Assembly (NCBI RefSeq): GCF_001758785.1
Contig: NZ_LROM01000086.1
Location: forward strand, 1 to 64,000
From: Duganella phyllosphaerae
GTDB taxonomy: Bacteria; Pseudomonadota; Gammaproteobacteria; Burkholderiales; Burkholderiaceae_D
DNA length: 64,000 nt
Reading direction: 5' to 3'
This document shows positions 8,674 to 16,710 of the stretch, in pieces (positions within the stretch are counted from its first letter, which is position 1; every line of letters starts with the position of its first letter). Below the pieces are notes generated by a model. The model had not been told where the DNA came from. It worked only from the letters and a program-made list of their open reading frames with translations, and made no database searches. The position numbers and the translations under genes were made by a program.

Positions 8674-9831
8674 TCAGCGTTGCGCAGTTTTCGGCGCGGC
8701 CGACTGCCACCGGTGCGGCGCCGCTTGCACGCCGTCCTGCAGCCGCTCCTGGCCTTCAACCACCAGGATGTCGCCATCCTTGAGGCCTGCGCGGATCACG
8801 TACTGGTGGTTGATCACCGGACCCACCTCGATCTTGCGCAGGCTGGCCTTGTGGTTTTTGTCGAGCGTCCAGGCCAGTGCTTCGCCATCGGGGCCGCGCT
8901 GCACCGCCTGCTGTGGCGCCATCAGTTCGTTCGAGGTGGCGCCACGGGCGATGCGCGCGCGCACGAACATCCCGGGCAGCAGAGCGCGGTCGGCGTTGTC
9001 CACCAGGATGCGCAGGGTGGCGTCGCCGGTGCCGGCGTCCACGCTGATGTCGGAGAACAGGATGCGCGCCTTGGCCGCATAAGGCTTGCCGTCGGCGTCG
9101 AGGATCGTAGCATCCACACCATCGGCTGCGCGCGTGCCCAGCGCATGGATCGACGCGATCATCGCCGCTGGCTGGCGCACGTCCACGTACACCTGGTCGG
9201 TCTGCTGGATGCGCGCCATGGGGGTGGCGTCGAGCTGGCCCACCAGCGCGCCTTCGGTCACCAGTTCCGAGCCGATACGGCCGGAGATCGGCGCCTGCAC
9301 GGTGGCAAAGGCGACGTCCAGGCGGCGCCGTTCCAGCGTGGCGCGGGCCTGCGCCACACTGGCGGCAGCCAGGTCGCGCTCGGAGACGGCGTCGTCGAAC
9401 GACTGGCGGCTGATGGCGTCGGCCTCGATCAGCGGTTGCAGGCGTTCGGCCTGGCGCGTGGTGCGCGCAAGCGTGGCTTGCGCGTGTTGGAGCGACGCTG
9501 CGGCGGAATCGAACTCCGCTTTCAGCGGCGCTGGGTTGAGCTGGAACAGCGGCTGGCCTGCCTTCACTTCGGCACCCTGTTGGAACAGGCGGCGCAGCAC
9601 GATGCCGCCCACTTGCGGGCGGATGTCGGCGGTGCGCAACGCCGCCACGCGGCCGGGCAGGTCGTCGCTGAGGGTGACTGCGGCAGGCTTGAGGGCGATG
9701 ACGGTCACGCCTGGCGGCGGTGCGGCGGCCGGCGTGGCCTCTTGTCCGGAGCAGGCGGCCAGGGCCAGGGGCAGGGTCAGAGCCAGAGCGGCGGCGATCA
9801 TCAAGGGCCATTTCTTCAGCAAGGTATGCAT
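8674..9831 (-). CDS. RND efflux periplasmic adaptor subunit (AcrA/MexA family lipoprotein)
   Basis: This 385-aa membrane fusion protein links the RND permease to the outer membrane channel. The chosen start, MHTLLKKWPLM, gives a proper lipoprotein signal with lipobox LAAC (cysteine at about residue 27); the 17 upstream in-frame residues are not signal-like. The lipoyl/barrel-sandwich halves are visible (VGGIVLRRLFQQGAEVKAGQ and ATVQAPISGRIGSELVTEGA), separated by an alpha-helical hairpin. It is the first gene of the efflux operon and is transcribed divergently from the response regulator at 9976. Confidence 0.94.
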   Translation of the reverse strand: MHTLLKKWPLMIAAALALTLPLALAACSGQEATPAAAPPPGVTVIALKPAAVTLSDDLPGRVAALRTADIRPQVGGIVLRRLFQQGAEVKAGQPLFQLNPAPLKAEFDSAAASLQHAQATLARTTRQAERLQPLIEADAISRQSFDDAVSERDLAAASVAQARATLERRRLDVAFATVQAPISGRIGSELVTEGALVGQLDATPMARIQQTDQVYVDVRQPAAMIASIHALGTRAADGVDATILDADGKPYAAKARILFSDISVDAGTGDATLRILVDNADRALLPGMFVRARIARGATSNELMAPQQAVQRGPDGEALAWTLDKNHKASLRKIEVGPVINHQYVIRAGLKDGDILVVEGQERLQDGVQAAPHRWQSAAPKTAQR

Positions 9832-9975
9832 AGTTATCGTGTCTGTGTGGTCGTGCGGCGAGACTACGCCTGGCACATGCAAGTTCGATGGGGGAAGTGT
9901 GGAGATTGGATGGAGGCGATCGATATATTCTCGGCGCTGGCAAACGCGCGGCCGGCGGCGTTATCATGCAAGCCT

Positions 9976-10713
9976 ATGCACAAACCTCCCGATAATATGG
10001 AAGCCCACACGGAGTCCCACCAGGCGCTGGTGCTGGTGGCCGAAGACGAGACTGAAATCGCCCAGATCCTGTTGGCCTACCTGGCGCGCTCCGGCTTGCG
10101 CGTGGCGCACGCCGCCGACGGCCAGGCGGCGCTCGACATGCACCTGGCGCTCAAACCCGACCTGGTGCTGCTCGACGTGATGATGCCGCGCCACGATGGC
10201 TGGGCGGTGCTGTCCGAGCTGCGCCGGCGCGGCCATACCGCCGTCATCATGCTCACCGCGATGGACCAGGATATCGACAAGCTCACCGGCCTACGCATCG
10301 GCGCCGACGACTACATCGTCAAGCCGTTCAATGCCGCCGAGGTGGTGGCGCGTACGCTGGCCGTGCTGCGTCGCACGCGGCAGGGTGGCGCGCAGCCGCA
10401 CCGGCTGCTGCGCGCGGAAGGCATCGAGGTCGATCTGGAACATTACGAGGCGGCCGTGTGCGGCGCGGCGGGCCGGCAGCTGCTGGCATTGACGATTACC
10501 GAGTTCCGCCTGCTGGCGCACATGGCGCGTGCGCCCAAGCGGGTGTTTACCCGCGCCGAGCTGCTGGCCGCTTGCCTGCCCGAGGGCGAAACACTGGAAC
10601 GCACGGTGGACAGCCACCTGAGCAAACTGCGCAAGAAGGTGGAAGGCGCCGGCGGCGCCGGGCTGCTCGAGAGCGTGCGCGGCGTCGGTTACAGGTTGGG
10701 GGGCGGCGCATGA
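9976..10713 (+). CDS. OmpR-family response regulator (BaeR-like), efflux-linked
   Basis: This 245-aa two-component regulator has a receiver domain (phospho-acceptor D67 in LVLLDVMMPRHDG, conserved lysine in DDYIVKPFN) and an OmpR-type winged helix (TITEFRLLAHMARAPKRVFT to LESVRGVGYRL). The ATG at 9976 was taken as the start; a second in-frame ATG at 9997 is equally possible because neither has a convincing ribosome binding site. The stop overlaps the start of the kinase gene (ATGA). Its position back-to-back with the RND operon suggests it activates the pump, which is an inference from position. Confidence 0.93.
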   Translation: MHKPPDNMEAHTESHQALVLVAEDETEIAQILLAYLARSGLRVAHAADGQAALDMHLALKPDLVLLDVMMPRHDGWAVLSELRRRGHTAVIMLTAMDQDIDKLTGLRIGADDYIVKPFNAAEVVARTLAVLRRTRQGGAQPHRLLRAEGIEVDLEHYEAAVCGAAGRQLLALTITEFRLLAHMARAPKRVFTRAELLAACLPEGETLERTVDSHLSKLRKKVEGAGGAGLLESVRGVGYRLGGGA

Positions 10714-11789
10714 AATTCCGCATGGGCCTGGGGCGCCAGATCACGCTGTCGATGTCGTTGCTGACGCTGCTGATCATCGTGCTGTTGCAAATCAGCTCCA
10801 GCATCCTGTACGCGACGCTGCTGCGCTACCAGCCCGAGTTGTTCGCCGACCCGGACAACTACATGCCCACGCTGCCGGAGTGGCTGTACATGGGAATCTC
10901 GACCATCATCGCGGTGATCATCGCCATGGTGGCGGCGGGGCGGCTCTCGCGGCGCATCCTGGCGCCGCTCAACGCCGTTGCCGCCAGCCTGCGCCGCGTG
11001 GCCGGCGGCGACCTGTCCGCGCGCGCCGCCGTCAATGACCGTCCGATCGGCGAGGCCTCGCAACTGGTGGAAGACTTCAACAGCATGGCCGAGCGTCTGC
11101 AGCACATGGAGCAGGAGCGCGGCTTCTGGAACGCCGCCATCGCCCATGAGTTGCGCACGCCGGTCACCATCCTGCGCGGCCGCCTGCAGGGTTTTACGGA
11201 CGGCGTATTCGTACCCGACCAGGCGCAGTTCCGCAGCCTGCTCACCCACGTCGAGGGCCTGGGCCGGCTGATCGAGGACTTGCGCATGGTGGCGCTGGCC
11301 GGTAGCGGCCACCTGGAGCTGCACCTGCTGGAGACGGCGTTAGCCGACGACATCGCCACCGTGATCGCGCTGGCCGGTCCGGCCTTGCAGGCTGCCGGCT
11401 TCAGCATCGAGGTGGCAACGGACAGCGACACGATGTTGTGCGATCCGATGCGCATGCGCCAGGCCTTGCTGGCGTTGCTCGAAAACGCCCGCCGTCATGC
11501 CACGCCCGGCCGCCTGCGCATCGGCGCCGCCGTGGCGGACGGCATGTGCGTGCTGCGGGTGGAAGACGAGGGACCTGGCATTGCGCCGGAATTGGCGCTG
11601 CACGTGTTCGAAGCGTTCCAGCGCGGCGAGCAATCGCGCTCGCGCGAGAGTGGCGGCACCGGCCTGGGGCTGGCGGTGGTGGGCGCCATCGCCAAGGCGC
11701 ATGGCGGTAAGGCCACGTGTCGGCCATCGAACATGGGCGGTACGCTGTTCGAACTGCGCTGGCCGGCGCACGATGTTCACGCACCGTAG
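10710..11789 (+). CDS. Sensor histidine kinase (BaeS-like), partner of the adjacent OmpR-type regulator
   Basis: This 359-aa membrane kinase has two N-terminal membrane segments (about residues 12-38 and 55-75) flanking a very short periplasmic loop. A HAMP linker follows (RRILAPLNAVAASLRRVAGGDLSARA), then HisKA with the phospho-accepting histidine in AAIAHELRTPVTIL and a HATPase_c domain (N-box LLALLENARRHA, GTGLGLAVVGAI). The short sensor loop suggests it senses a membrane or envelope signal rather than binding a ligand in a folded periplasmic domain. It is translationally coupled to the regulator (4-nt overlap). Confidence 0.93.
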   Translation: MKFRMGLGRQITLSMSLLTLLIIVLLQISSSILYATLLRYQPELFADPDNYMPTLPEWLYMGISTIIAVIIAMVAAGRLSRRILAPLNAVAASLRRVAGGDLSARAAVNDRPIGEASQLVEDFNSMAERLQHMEQERGFWNAAIAHELRTPVTILRGRLQGFTDGVFVPDQAQFRSLLTHVEGLGRLIEDLRMVALAGSGHLELHLLETALADDIATVIALAGPALQAAGFSIEVATDSDTMLCDPMRMRQALLALLENARRHATPGRLRIGAAVADGMCVLRVEDEGPGIAPELALHVFEAFQRGEQSRSRESGGTGLGLAVVGAIAKAHGGKATCRPSNMGGTLFELRWPAHDVHAP

Positions 11790-11826
11790 CCACGCACGGT
11801 AATCACGTACGGGAGACACGTAGCGC

Positions 11827-11855
11827 TTGAGAGTTTAATGATAATGACTTATCAT
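11827..11855 (+). promoter_or_regulatory. Predicted sigma-70 promoter of the TonB receptor gene
   Basis: TTGAGA at 11827-11832 and TATCAT at 11850-11855 are separated by exactly 17 nt, 34 nt before the start codon. The -10 element sits inside the palindrome described in the next entry, the geometry expected for repression by a dimeric metalloregulator. Confidence 0.55.
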
Positions 11856-11856
11856 T
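11837..11856. promoter_or_regulatory. Candidate Fur/Zur-type operator
   Basis: AATGATAATGACTTATCATT is a perfect inverted repeat of 8-bp arms around a 4-bp centre. It is AT-rich in a GC-rich background, overlaps the predicted -10 of the ZnuD-like receptor, and resembles Fur-superfamily operators. A Fur-superfamily regulator lies 2.5 kb downstream. Which protein binds is an inference. Confidence 0.6.
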
Positions 11857-11888
11857 ACCGACTATCACGCATCGATGAGGAACTTTCC

Positions 11889-13985
11889 ATGTCCGTTTTC
11901 CGCAGCAACCGCACCCCGCTCGCCCTGGCCATCACGCTGGCGTTGGGCCATTTTTCCATGGCCCACGCTCAGACTCAGACTCAGTCCCAGGCGGAAACCC
12001 GCCTGCCGGCCGATCCGGAATCGGTGCCGACCGTGGTCGTGGCGGCCAGTGCGCTGGGCGTGGTGGGCGACGACATGATCACGCCGGTCACGTCCATCGG
12101 CGGCAATGAGCTGGTGCGGGTGCGCGAATCGACCCTGGGCGAGACACTCAACCGCCAGCCCGGCATTTCGTCGAGCCAGTTCGGCGCCGGCGCCAGCCGC
12201 CCGATCATCCGCGGCATGGACGGCCCACGCGTGAAAATCCTGTCCGACGGCGCGGAAATCCAGGACGCCTCCACCATCAGCCCCGACCACGCGGTGGCGT
12301 TCGAGCCGATGCTGGCCGAACGCATCGAAGTGCTGCGCGGCCCGTCGGCGCTGGCCTACGGCGGCGGTGCGGTGGGCGGCACCATCAATATCATCGACCG
12401 CAAGATTCCCACCGCCATTCCGGTCAACGGCCTCGAAGGCAGCGCCGAACTGCGCGCCAACTCGGTCGCGCGTGAAAAGGCCGGCGCCTTCGAAGTGACC
12501 GGCGGCGCCGGCAGCGTTGCCTTCCACGCAGAAGGCGTCAAGCGCGAGGCCGACGCCTACCGCGTGGGCAAGGGCTGGAGCGAAGGCCGCAAGGTTGACG
12601 GCAGCTTCAAGGATACCGATACCGGCAGCGTGGGCGTGTCGTGGATCGGCGCCAACGGTTACCTGGGCCTGGCCTACACCAAGGAGCGTACCAGCTACGG
12701 CATTCCCGGCCATAACCACGAATTCGAAGGCTGCCACCTCGATGGTGGCGCCCTCCATTGCGGCGAGCACGAAGAAGAGGGCGGCGCCGAGCACGAACAC
12801 GAAGAACACGCAGCGGGCGAGGTGCCCACCGTGAAACTGGACAGCAACCGCTGGGACCTGCGCGGCGAATACCGCGCGCCCGTGGCAGGCATCACCAAGG
12901 TGCGCCTGCGCGCCTCGCTCACCGACTACCAGCACGACGAACTGGAAGGCGCTGAAGTGGCGACCAGCTTCCGCAACAAGGCGCACGACGTGCGCGTGGA
13001 AGCCGAACACGCACCGCTGGGCGGCTGGCGCGGCGTGGTGGGCGTGCAGACGACCAAGCGCGATTTTGTCGCCGATGGCGAGGAAGCCTATGTGCCGGCC
13101 ACCATCACCAAAAAGAACGCGGTGTACCTTACCGAGGAATACAAGCTGCGGGACTGGCGTTTTGAAGCCGGCGCGCGCCACGAGTGGCAGGACATCACCG
13201 TCAACCAGGCCGGCCTGCGCGACCACGATGTGAGCGGCACGTCCGTGGCGGTGGGCGCGGTGTGGAAGTTCGCACCCGAGTATTCGCTGCGCGCGTCGCT
13301 GTCGCGGGCCCACCGCCTGCCCACCGCCGAGGAACTGTACGCCAACGGCGTGCACCTGGCCACGAGCACCTACGAGATTGGCAACCAGGACCTGGACAAG
13401 GAAACTTCGAACAACGTCGACCTCACGCTGCGCAAGTACGCCGGCGCCACCACGTTCTCGCTCAGCGCATTCCGCAACAAGGTCGATCACTACATCTACG
13501 CCCGCACGCTGGACAATTTCGAGGGCTTCCAGCTGATCGAATACGCCCAGCGCGACGCCACCTTCACCGGCCTGGAAGGCGAGATGAAACACAAGTTCTC
13601 GCCGGCGTTCGAAGGCACGGTGTTCGGCGACTACGTGCGCGCCCGTTTCGACAGCGCCGCCAGCGACCGCAACCTGCCGCGCATCCCGGCCGCACGCCTG
13701 GGCGCACGGGTGGACGCCAACCTGGGCCAGCTGCATGGCCAGGTGGAGTTCTACCGCGTAAACAAGCAGGATAAAGTGGCCGACTTCGAAGGCGCCACGC
13801 CCGGTTACAACATGCTCAACGTGGGCACGCATTACACGCTGCGCCTGGGCGGCATGCCGGCGCAGATTTATGCGCGCCTGAACAACCTGACCGACGAACT
13901 GGCCTACAGCCATACTTCGTTCATCAAGAATGCGGCGCCGCTGCCGGGCCGTAATGTCACCGCCGGCGTGCGCGTGTCGTTCTGA
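11889..13985 (+). CDS. TonB-dependent receptor, ZnuD-like (putative zinc uptake)
   Basis: This 698-aa outer membrane receptor has a signal peptide (MSVFRSNRTPLALAITLALG, cleavage after AHA). Its plug domain contains RESTLGETLNRQPGISSSQF, RPIIRGMDGPRVKILSDG and SALAYGGGAVGGTINIIDRK, and its 22-strand barrel ends in ...VRVSF. A loop at about residues 283-315 is exceptionally rich in His, Glu and Cys (CHLDGGALHCGEHEEEGG, then EHEHEEHAAG), like the metal-capturing loop of neisserial ZnuD. The frame is open from 11838, but ATG 11889 has a GAGGAA ribosome binding site and begins the signal peptide. Zinc is the most likely substrate given the loop and the adjacent Fur-family regulator; other transition metals are possible. 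Confidence 0.88.
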   Translation: MSVFRSNRTPLALAITLALGHFSMAHAQTQTQSQAETRLPADPESVPTVVVAASALGVVGDDMITPVTSIGGNELVRVRESTLGETLNRQPGISSSQFGAGASRPIIRGMDGPRVKILSDGAEIQDASTISPDHAVAFEPMLAERIEVLRGPSALAYGGGAVGGTINIIDRKIPTAIPVNGLEGSAELRANSVAREKAGAFEVTGGAGSVAFHAEGVKREADAYRVGKGWSEGRKVDGSFKDTDTGSVGVSWIGANGYLGLAYTKERTSYGIPGHNHEFEGCHLDGGALHCGEHEEEGGAEHEHEEHAAGEVPTVKLDSNRWDLRGEYRAPVAGITKVRLRASLTDYQHDELEGAEVATSFRNKAHDVRVEAEHAPLGGWRGVVGVQTTKRDFVADGEEAYVPATITKKNAVYLTEEYKLRDWRFEAGARHEWQDITVNQAGLRDHDVSGTSVAVGAVWKFAPEYSLRASLSRAHRLPTAEELYANGVHLATSTYEIGNQDLDKETSNNVDLTLRKYAGATTFSLSAFRNKVDHYIYARTLDNFEGFQLIEYAQRDATFTGLEGEMKHKFSPAFEGTVFGDYVRARFDSAASDRNLPRIPAARLGARVDANLGQLHGQVEFYRVNKQDKVADFEGATPGYNMLNVGTHYTLRLGGMPAQIYARLNNLTDELAYSHTSFIKNAAPLPGRNVTAGVRVSF

Positions 13986-14377
13986 TGATGATGAAGTACC
14001 TGATCCGCTGGGGCGATTACGCGGGCATGACCGCATCCGGCATCTGCCTGGTCCATTGCGTGGCGATGCCGTTCCTGCTGGCGGCGTTTCCCATGCTGGG
14101 CCTGGGCCACGAACATGATTCGGTCCATTCGCTACTGGTGCTGGGCGTGACGATACCGGTGGTGGTGGCGCTGCTGCCAGGCTTCATCAAGCACCGCGAG
14201 CCGGTGGCGCTGCTGCTGGGCGCGGCCGGGCTGGCGGCGTTCATGGTGGCGGTGTACGTGGTGGGGCCGCTGTTCGGCCAGGCCTGGGAGACCGCGCTGG
14301 CCATTTGCAGCAGCCTGCTCCTGATCATCGCCCATCGCCGCAACCACGGCAACTGCAAAAGCTGCGCGTCGGACTGA
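13985..14377 (+). CDS. MerC-domain membrane protein
   Basis: This 130-aa protein has about four membrane segments. The first contains the paired cysteines of MerC-like metal transporters (GICLVHCVAMPFL), and the C-terminus has a second cysteine pair (NCKSC) in a soluble tail rich in His and Asn. Classical MerC moves Hg(II) across the inner membrane. Here, coupling to a ZnuD-like receptor (TGATG overlap) and absence of other mer genes argue for zinc or another metal, by inference. Three consecutive ATG codons (13985, 13988, 13991) make the exact start uncertain by up to two residues. Confidence 0.8.
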   Translation: MMMKYLIRWGDYAGMTASGICLVHCVAMPFLLAAFPMLGLGHEHDSVHSLLVLGVTIPVVVALLPGFIKHREPVALLLGAAGLAAFMVAVYVVGPLFGQAWETALAICSSLLLIIAHRRNHGNCKSCASD

Positions 14378-14386
14378 CCGATCGCC

Positions 14387-14755
14387 TTATTTACACTGGT
14401 CGCACAGGCCGTACAGGGTCAGCTCGTGCGATTCGAGCTGAAAGCCCTTGGGCGCCATCTTTTGCATGTCGCCGGGGCAGGCGTGGACTTCGAACACCTT
14501 GTCGCACGCGCGGCAGTGAAAGTGGTGGTGATGGCCATGGCCTGCCACTTCATAACGGTCGCCGCCGGTCGGCAACGATACGGTGGCAATCTCGCCCGAC
14601 TCCAGCAGCGATTTGATGTTGCGGTAGATCGTGGCCATGCCGATGCCCGGCACGGCCTGCTGCGCGTGTTCGAGAATTTCCTGCGGCGCGAGCGGGCGCC
14701 CGGCGGCCGTGATGCACTGGTGGATGGCGGTGCGTTGGCGGGTATTTCGTTCCAT
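14387..14755 (-). CDS. Fur-superfamily transcriptional repressor (Zur/PerR-like)
   Basis: This 122-aa regulator has the Fur winged helix (RQRTAIHQCITAAGRPLAPQ to GMATIYRNIKSLLE). The dimerisation domain carries metal-binding residues, with the run GHGHHHHFHCRACDKVFEVH and a second CxxC in LCDQCK. The two CxxC pairs form the structural zinc site common to the family. It lies convergent to the ZnuD-like receptor/MerC pair with 9 nt between stops, which favours a Zur role. Sequence alone does not cleanly separate Zur, Fur and PerR. Confidence 0.85.
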   Translation of the reverse strand: MERNTRQRTAIHQCITAAGRPLAPQEILEHAQQAVPGIGMATIYRNIKSLLESGEIATVSLPTGGDRYEVAGHGHHHHFHCRACDKVFEVHACPGDMQKMAPKGFQLESHELTLYGLCDQCK

Positions 14756-14823
14756 TCGTTTCTGTTCCTCGGCGCCGGACGACGGCCCGGACAGACCTTG
14801 ATTATATAACCGGGAACCTTTGC

Positions 14824-16590
14824 ATGTTGTTTCGATCGCTGTTTTTCATTACCTCGCTGTATGCCGCCATTCCGTCATCCGCCGCAACGGCGCCTGCGCC
14901 GCAAGTGCTGCCGCCCGCCGCCCCGTGGAGCGGCAAGAGCGAACAGCTGATCGTGTCCGCGTCTGACCGCCTGGCCACGCCGGCCGAGCGCTCCGATTTC
15001 CGGTCGTCGCCCAGCTATGCGCAAACAATGGACTACCTGCGTACCTTGGCCGGATCCTCGAAGCTGCTGTCATTGCACAGTTTCGGCAAAAGCTTGCAGG
15101 GGCGCGACCTGGTGTACGTGCTGGCGAAAAAGCCCGGCGCGGAAAAGTCGGATACCAAAAAGCCGGTGGTCGTGATCCAGGCCGGCATCCATTCCGGTGA
15201 AATCGACGGCAAGGATGCCGGGCTGATGCTGTTGCGCGATATCGCCCAACGGGGCCGCGACGACCTGCTCGATGCGGTGGACCTTGTATTCATCCCCATC
15301 CTCAACGTCGACGGCCACGAGAACAGCAGCGCGCTGGGCCGCCCGCACCAGCATGGTCCGGACAGCAAGGGTTCGCGCACCAACGGCCAGGGGCTGGACC
15401 TCAACCGTGATTACGCGCGCCTGCAGTCGCCCGAGATCGCGGCCGTGGTCAAGCTGCTGCAAACTTTCGATCCGGCGCTCTACATCGACGTCCACGTCAG
15501 CGACGGCATCGATTACCAGTACGACGTGACCTATACCTATGCGGGCTGGGGCACCTATGCGCGCTCGCGCGCCACGGCCGACTGGCTGATGAAAACCTAT
15601 CACGGCGACGTCCACGCGGCGCTGGTGGCGCAGGGCCACACGCCCGACCTCTATCCTAGCTGGGTCGACGAGGACGCGCCCGAGAAGGGCTTGCGCATCA
15701 GCGCCGAAGGGCCGCGCTATTCGACCGGCTATGGCGACTTCACCGGCATTCCGACCGTGCTGGTGGAGAACCACGCGATGAAGCCGTATAAACGCCGCGT
15801 GCTGGGCACCTATGTGCTGCTCGAGCAGTCGCTCAAGACCGTGGCGCGCGAGAGCGCAGCCATTGTCGCCGCCAAGACCCGCGACCGCGCCGACCGTCCC
15901 GTGCAGCTGATGGTGCGCTGGGAGCGCGAGGCGGCGCCATTGAAAATCAAGACGTTCAAGGGCTACCGCTACGACGCCTACCTGTCGCCGGCGTCCGGCA
16001 CCACCGAGCGCCGCTGGACCGGTGAGCCGATCGATATCGCCATGCCGGTCTTCGGCGTGCGCTCGACCAGGGAGGTGGCGCTGCCGGCAGCGTGGTGGAT
16101 CGGCGCCGAGCAGCAGGGCATGATCGCCGCGCTGCGCCGGCACGGCATCGTGCTGGAAGAATTGAAGCAGCCGCGCACCATGCTGCTCGAAACCGTGCAA
16201 CTGGCCAATGGCAAGGAGCGCAGCGGTTTGCAGCGCGCGCAAAAAGAATGGACGCTGCCGACCGGTTCGGTGCGGGTGCCGTCCGACCAGCCGTTCCACC
16301 TGCTGGCGGCGGCGCTGCTCGAACCCGAGAGCGACGACTCGTTCCTGGCCACCGGCTATTTCGATACCGCCTTGCCGCTCGAGTCGCAACTGCCACGCCA
16401 CCTGCTGGCGCCCATGGCGGACCGGATGATGGCAGCCGATCCGGTCCTGCGCACGCGCTTTGCCGAGGCGCTGGCGGCCGATGCCACGCTGGCCGGCGAT
16501 CCGCAGGCGCGGCTGCGCTGGTGGCTGGCGCGCTCGCCGTATCTCGACCGCGCGCGCTGGACCTACCCGGTACTGGTGGAGCGCAGATAA
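14824..16590 (+). CDS. M14-family zinc metallocarboxypeptidase, exported
   Basis: This 588-aa protein has a signal peptide (MLFRSLFFITSLYAAIPSSA) and a carboxypeptidase A-fold domain at roughly residues 60-340. Zinc ligands H123 and E126 lie in GIHSGEIDGKD, and the third histidine is probably in IDVHVSDG. The substrate-binding NRD motif is present in LDLNRDYARLQS. The expected catalytic glutamate lies near TVLVENHAMKPYK. The C-terminal 250 residues are unlike classical carboxypeptidases but are usual for this large bacterial M14 group. It probably trims peptides in the periplasm or outside the cell. The gene is divergent from the Fur-family regulator. Confidence 0.87.
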   Translation: MLFRSLFFITSLYAAIPSSAATAPAPQVLPPAAPWSGKSEQLIVSASDRLATPAERSDFRSSPSYAQTMDYLRTLAGSSKLLSLHSFGKSLQGRDLVYVLAKKPGAEKSDTKKPVVVIQAGIHSGEIDGKDAGLMLLRDIAQRGRDDLLDAVDLVFIPILNVDGHENSSALGRPHQHGPDSKGSRTNGQGLDLNRDYARLQSPEIAAVVKLLQTFDPALYIDVHVSDGIDYQYDVTYTYAGWGTYARSRATADWLMKTYHGDVHAALVAQGHTPDLYPSWVDEDAPEKGLRISAEGPRYSTGYGDFTGIPTVLVENHAMKPYKRRVLGTYVLLEQSLKTVARESAAIVAAKTRDRADRPVQLMVRWEREAAPLKIKTFKGYRYDAYLSPASGTTERRWTGEPIDIAMPVFGVRSTREVALPAAWWIGAEQQGMIAALRRHGIVLEELKQPRTMLLETVQLANGKERSGLQRAQKEWTLPTGSVRVPSDQPFHLLAAALLEPESDDSFLATGYFDTALPLESQLPRHLLAPMADRMMAADPVLRTRFAEALAADATLAGDPQARLRWWLARSPYLDRARWTYPVLVERR

Positions 16591-16600
16591 TCGGCAAACT

Positions 16601-16629
16601 GGTTAGGCCACATATAAAGTGGTCTAACC
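16601..16629. promoter_or_regulatory. Palindromic operator upstream of the GH28 gene
   Basis: GGTTAGGCCAC (16601-16611) and GTGGTCTAACC (16619-16629) are inverted repeats with one mismatch around a 7-bp AT-rich centre. Each arm contains a TGGTnnnnCCA-type sub-palindrome (TGGTTAGGCCA and TGGTCTAACCA), as seen for GntR/FadR-type regulators. A likely -10 TAGAAT follows at 16645-16650, so the right arm overlaps the -35 position, consistent with repression of pectinase expression. Confidence 0.6.
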
Positions 16630-16710
16630 ACCTTGAAACCTTGCTAGAATGGTCCCGCATTGCCAGATCCGGAATAATCCGGGCACATAATCAATCACGG
16701 AGACCAGACC

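Noticed and set aside
15070..16401. Open frame of about 440 codons antisense to the M14 peptidase
   Set aside because: The translation is compositionally biased with no recognisable motif, while the plus strand encodes a complete zinc peptidase with signal peptide.
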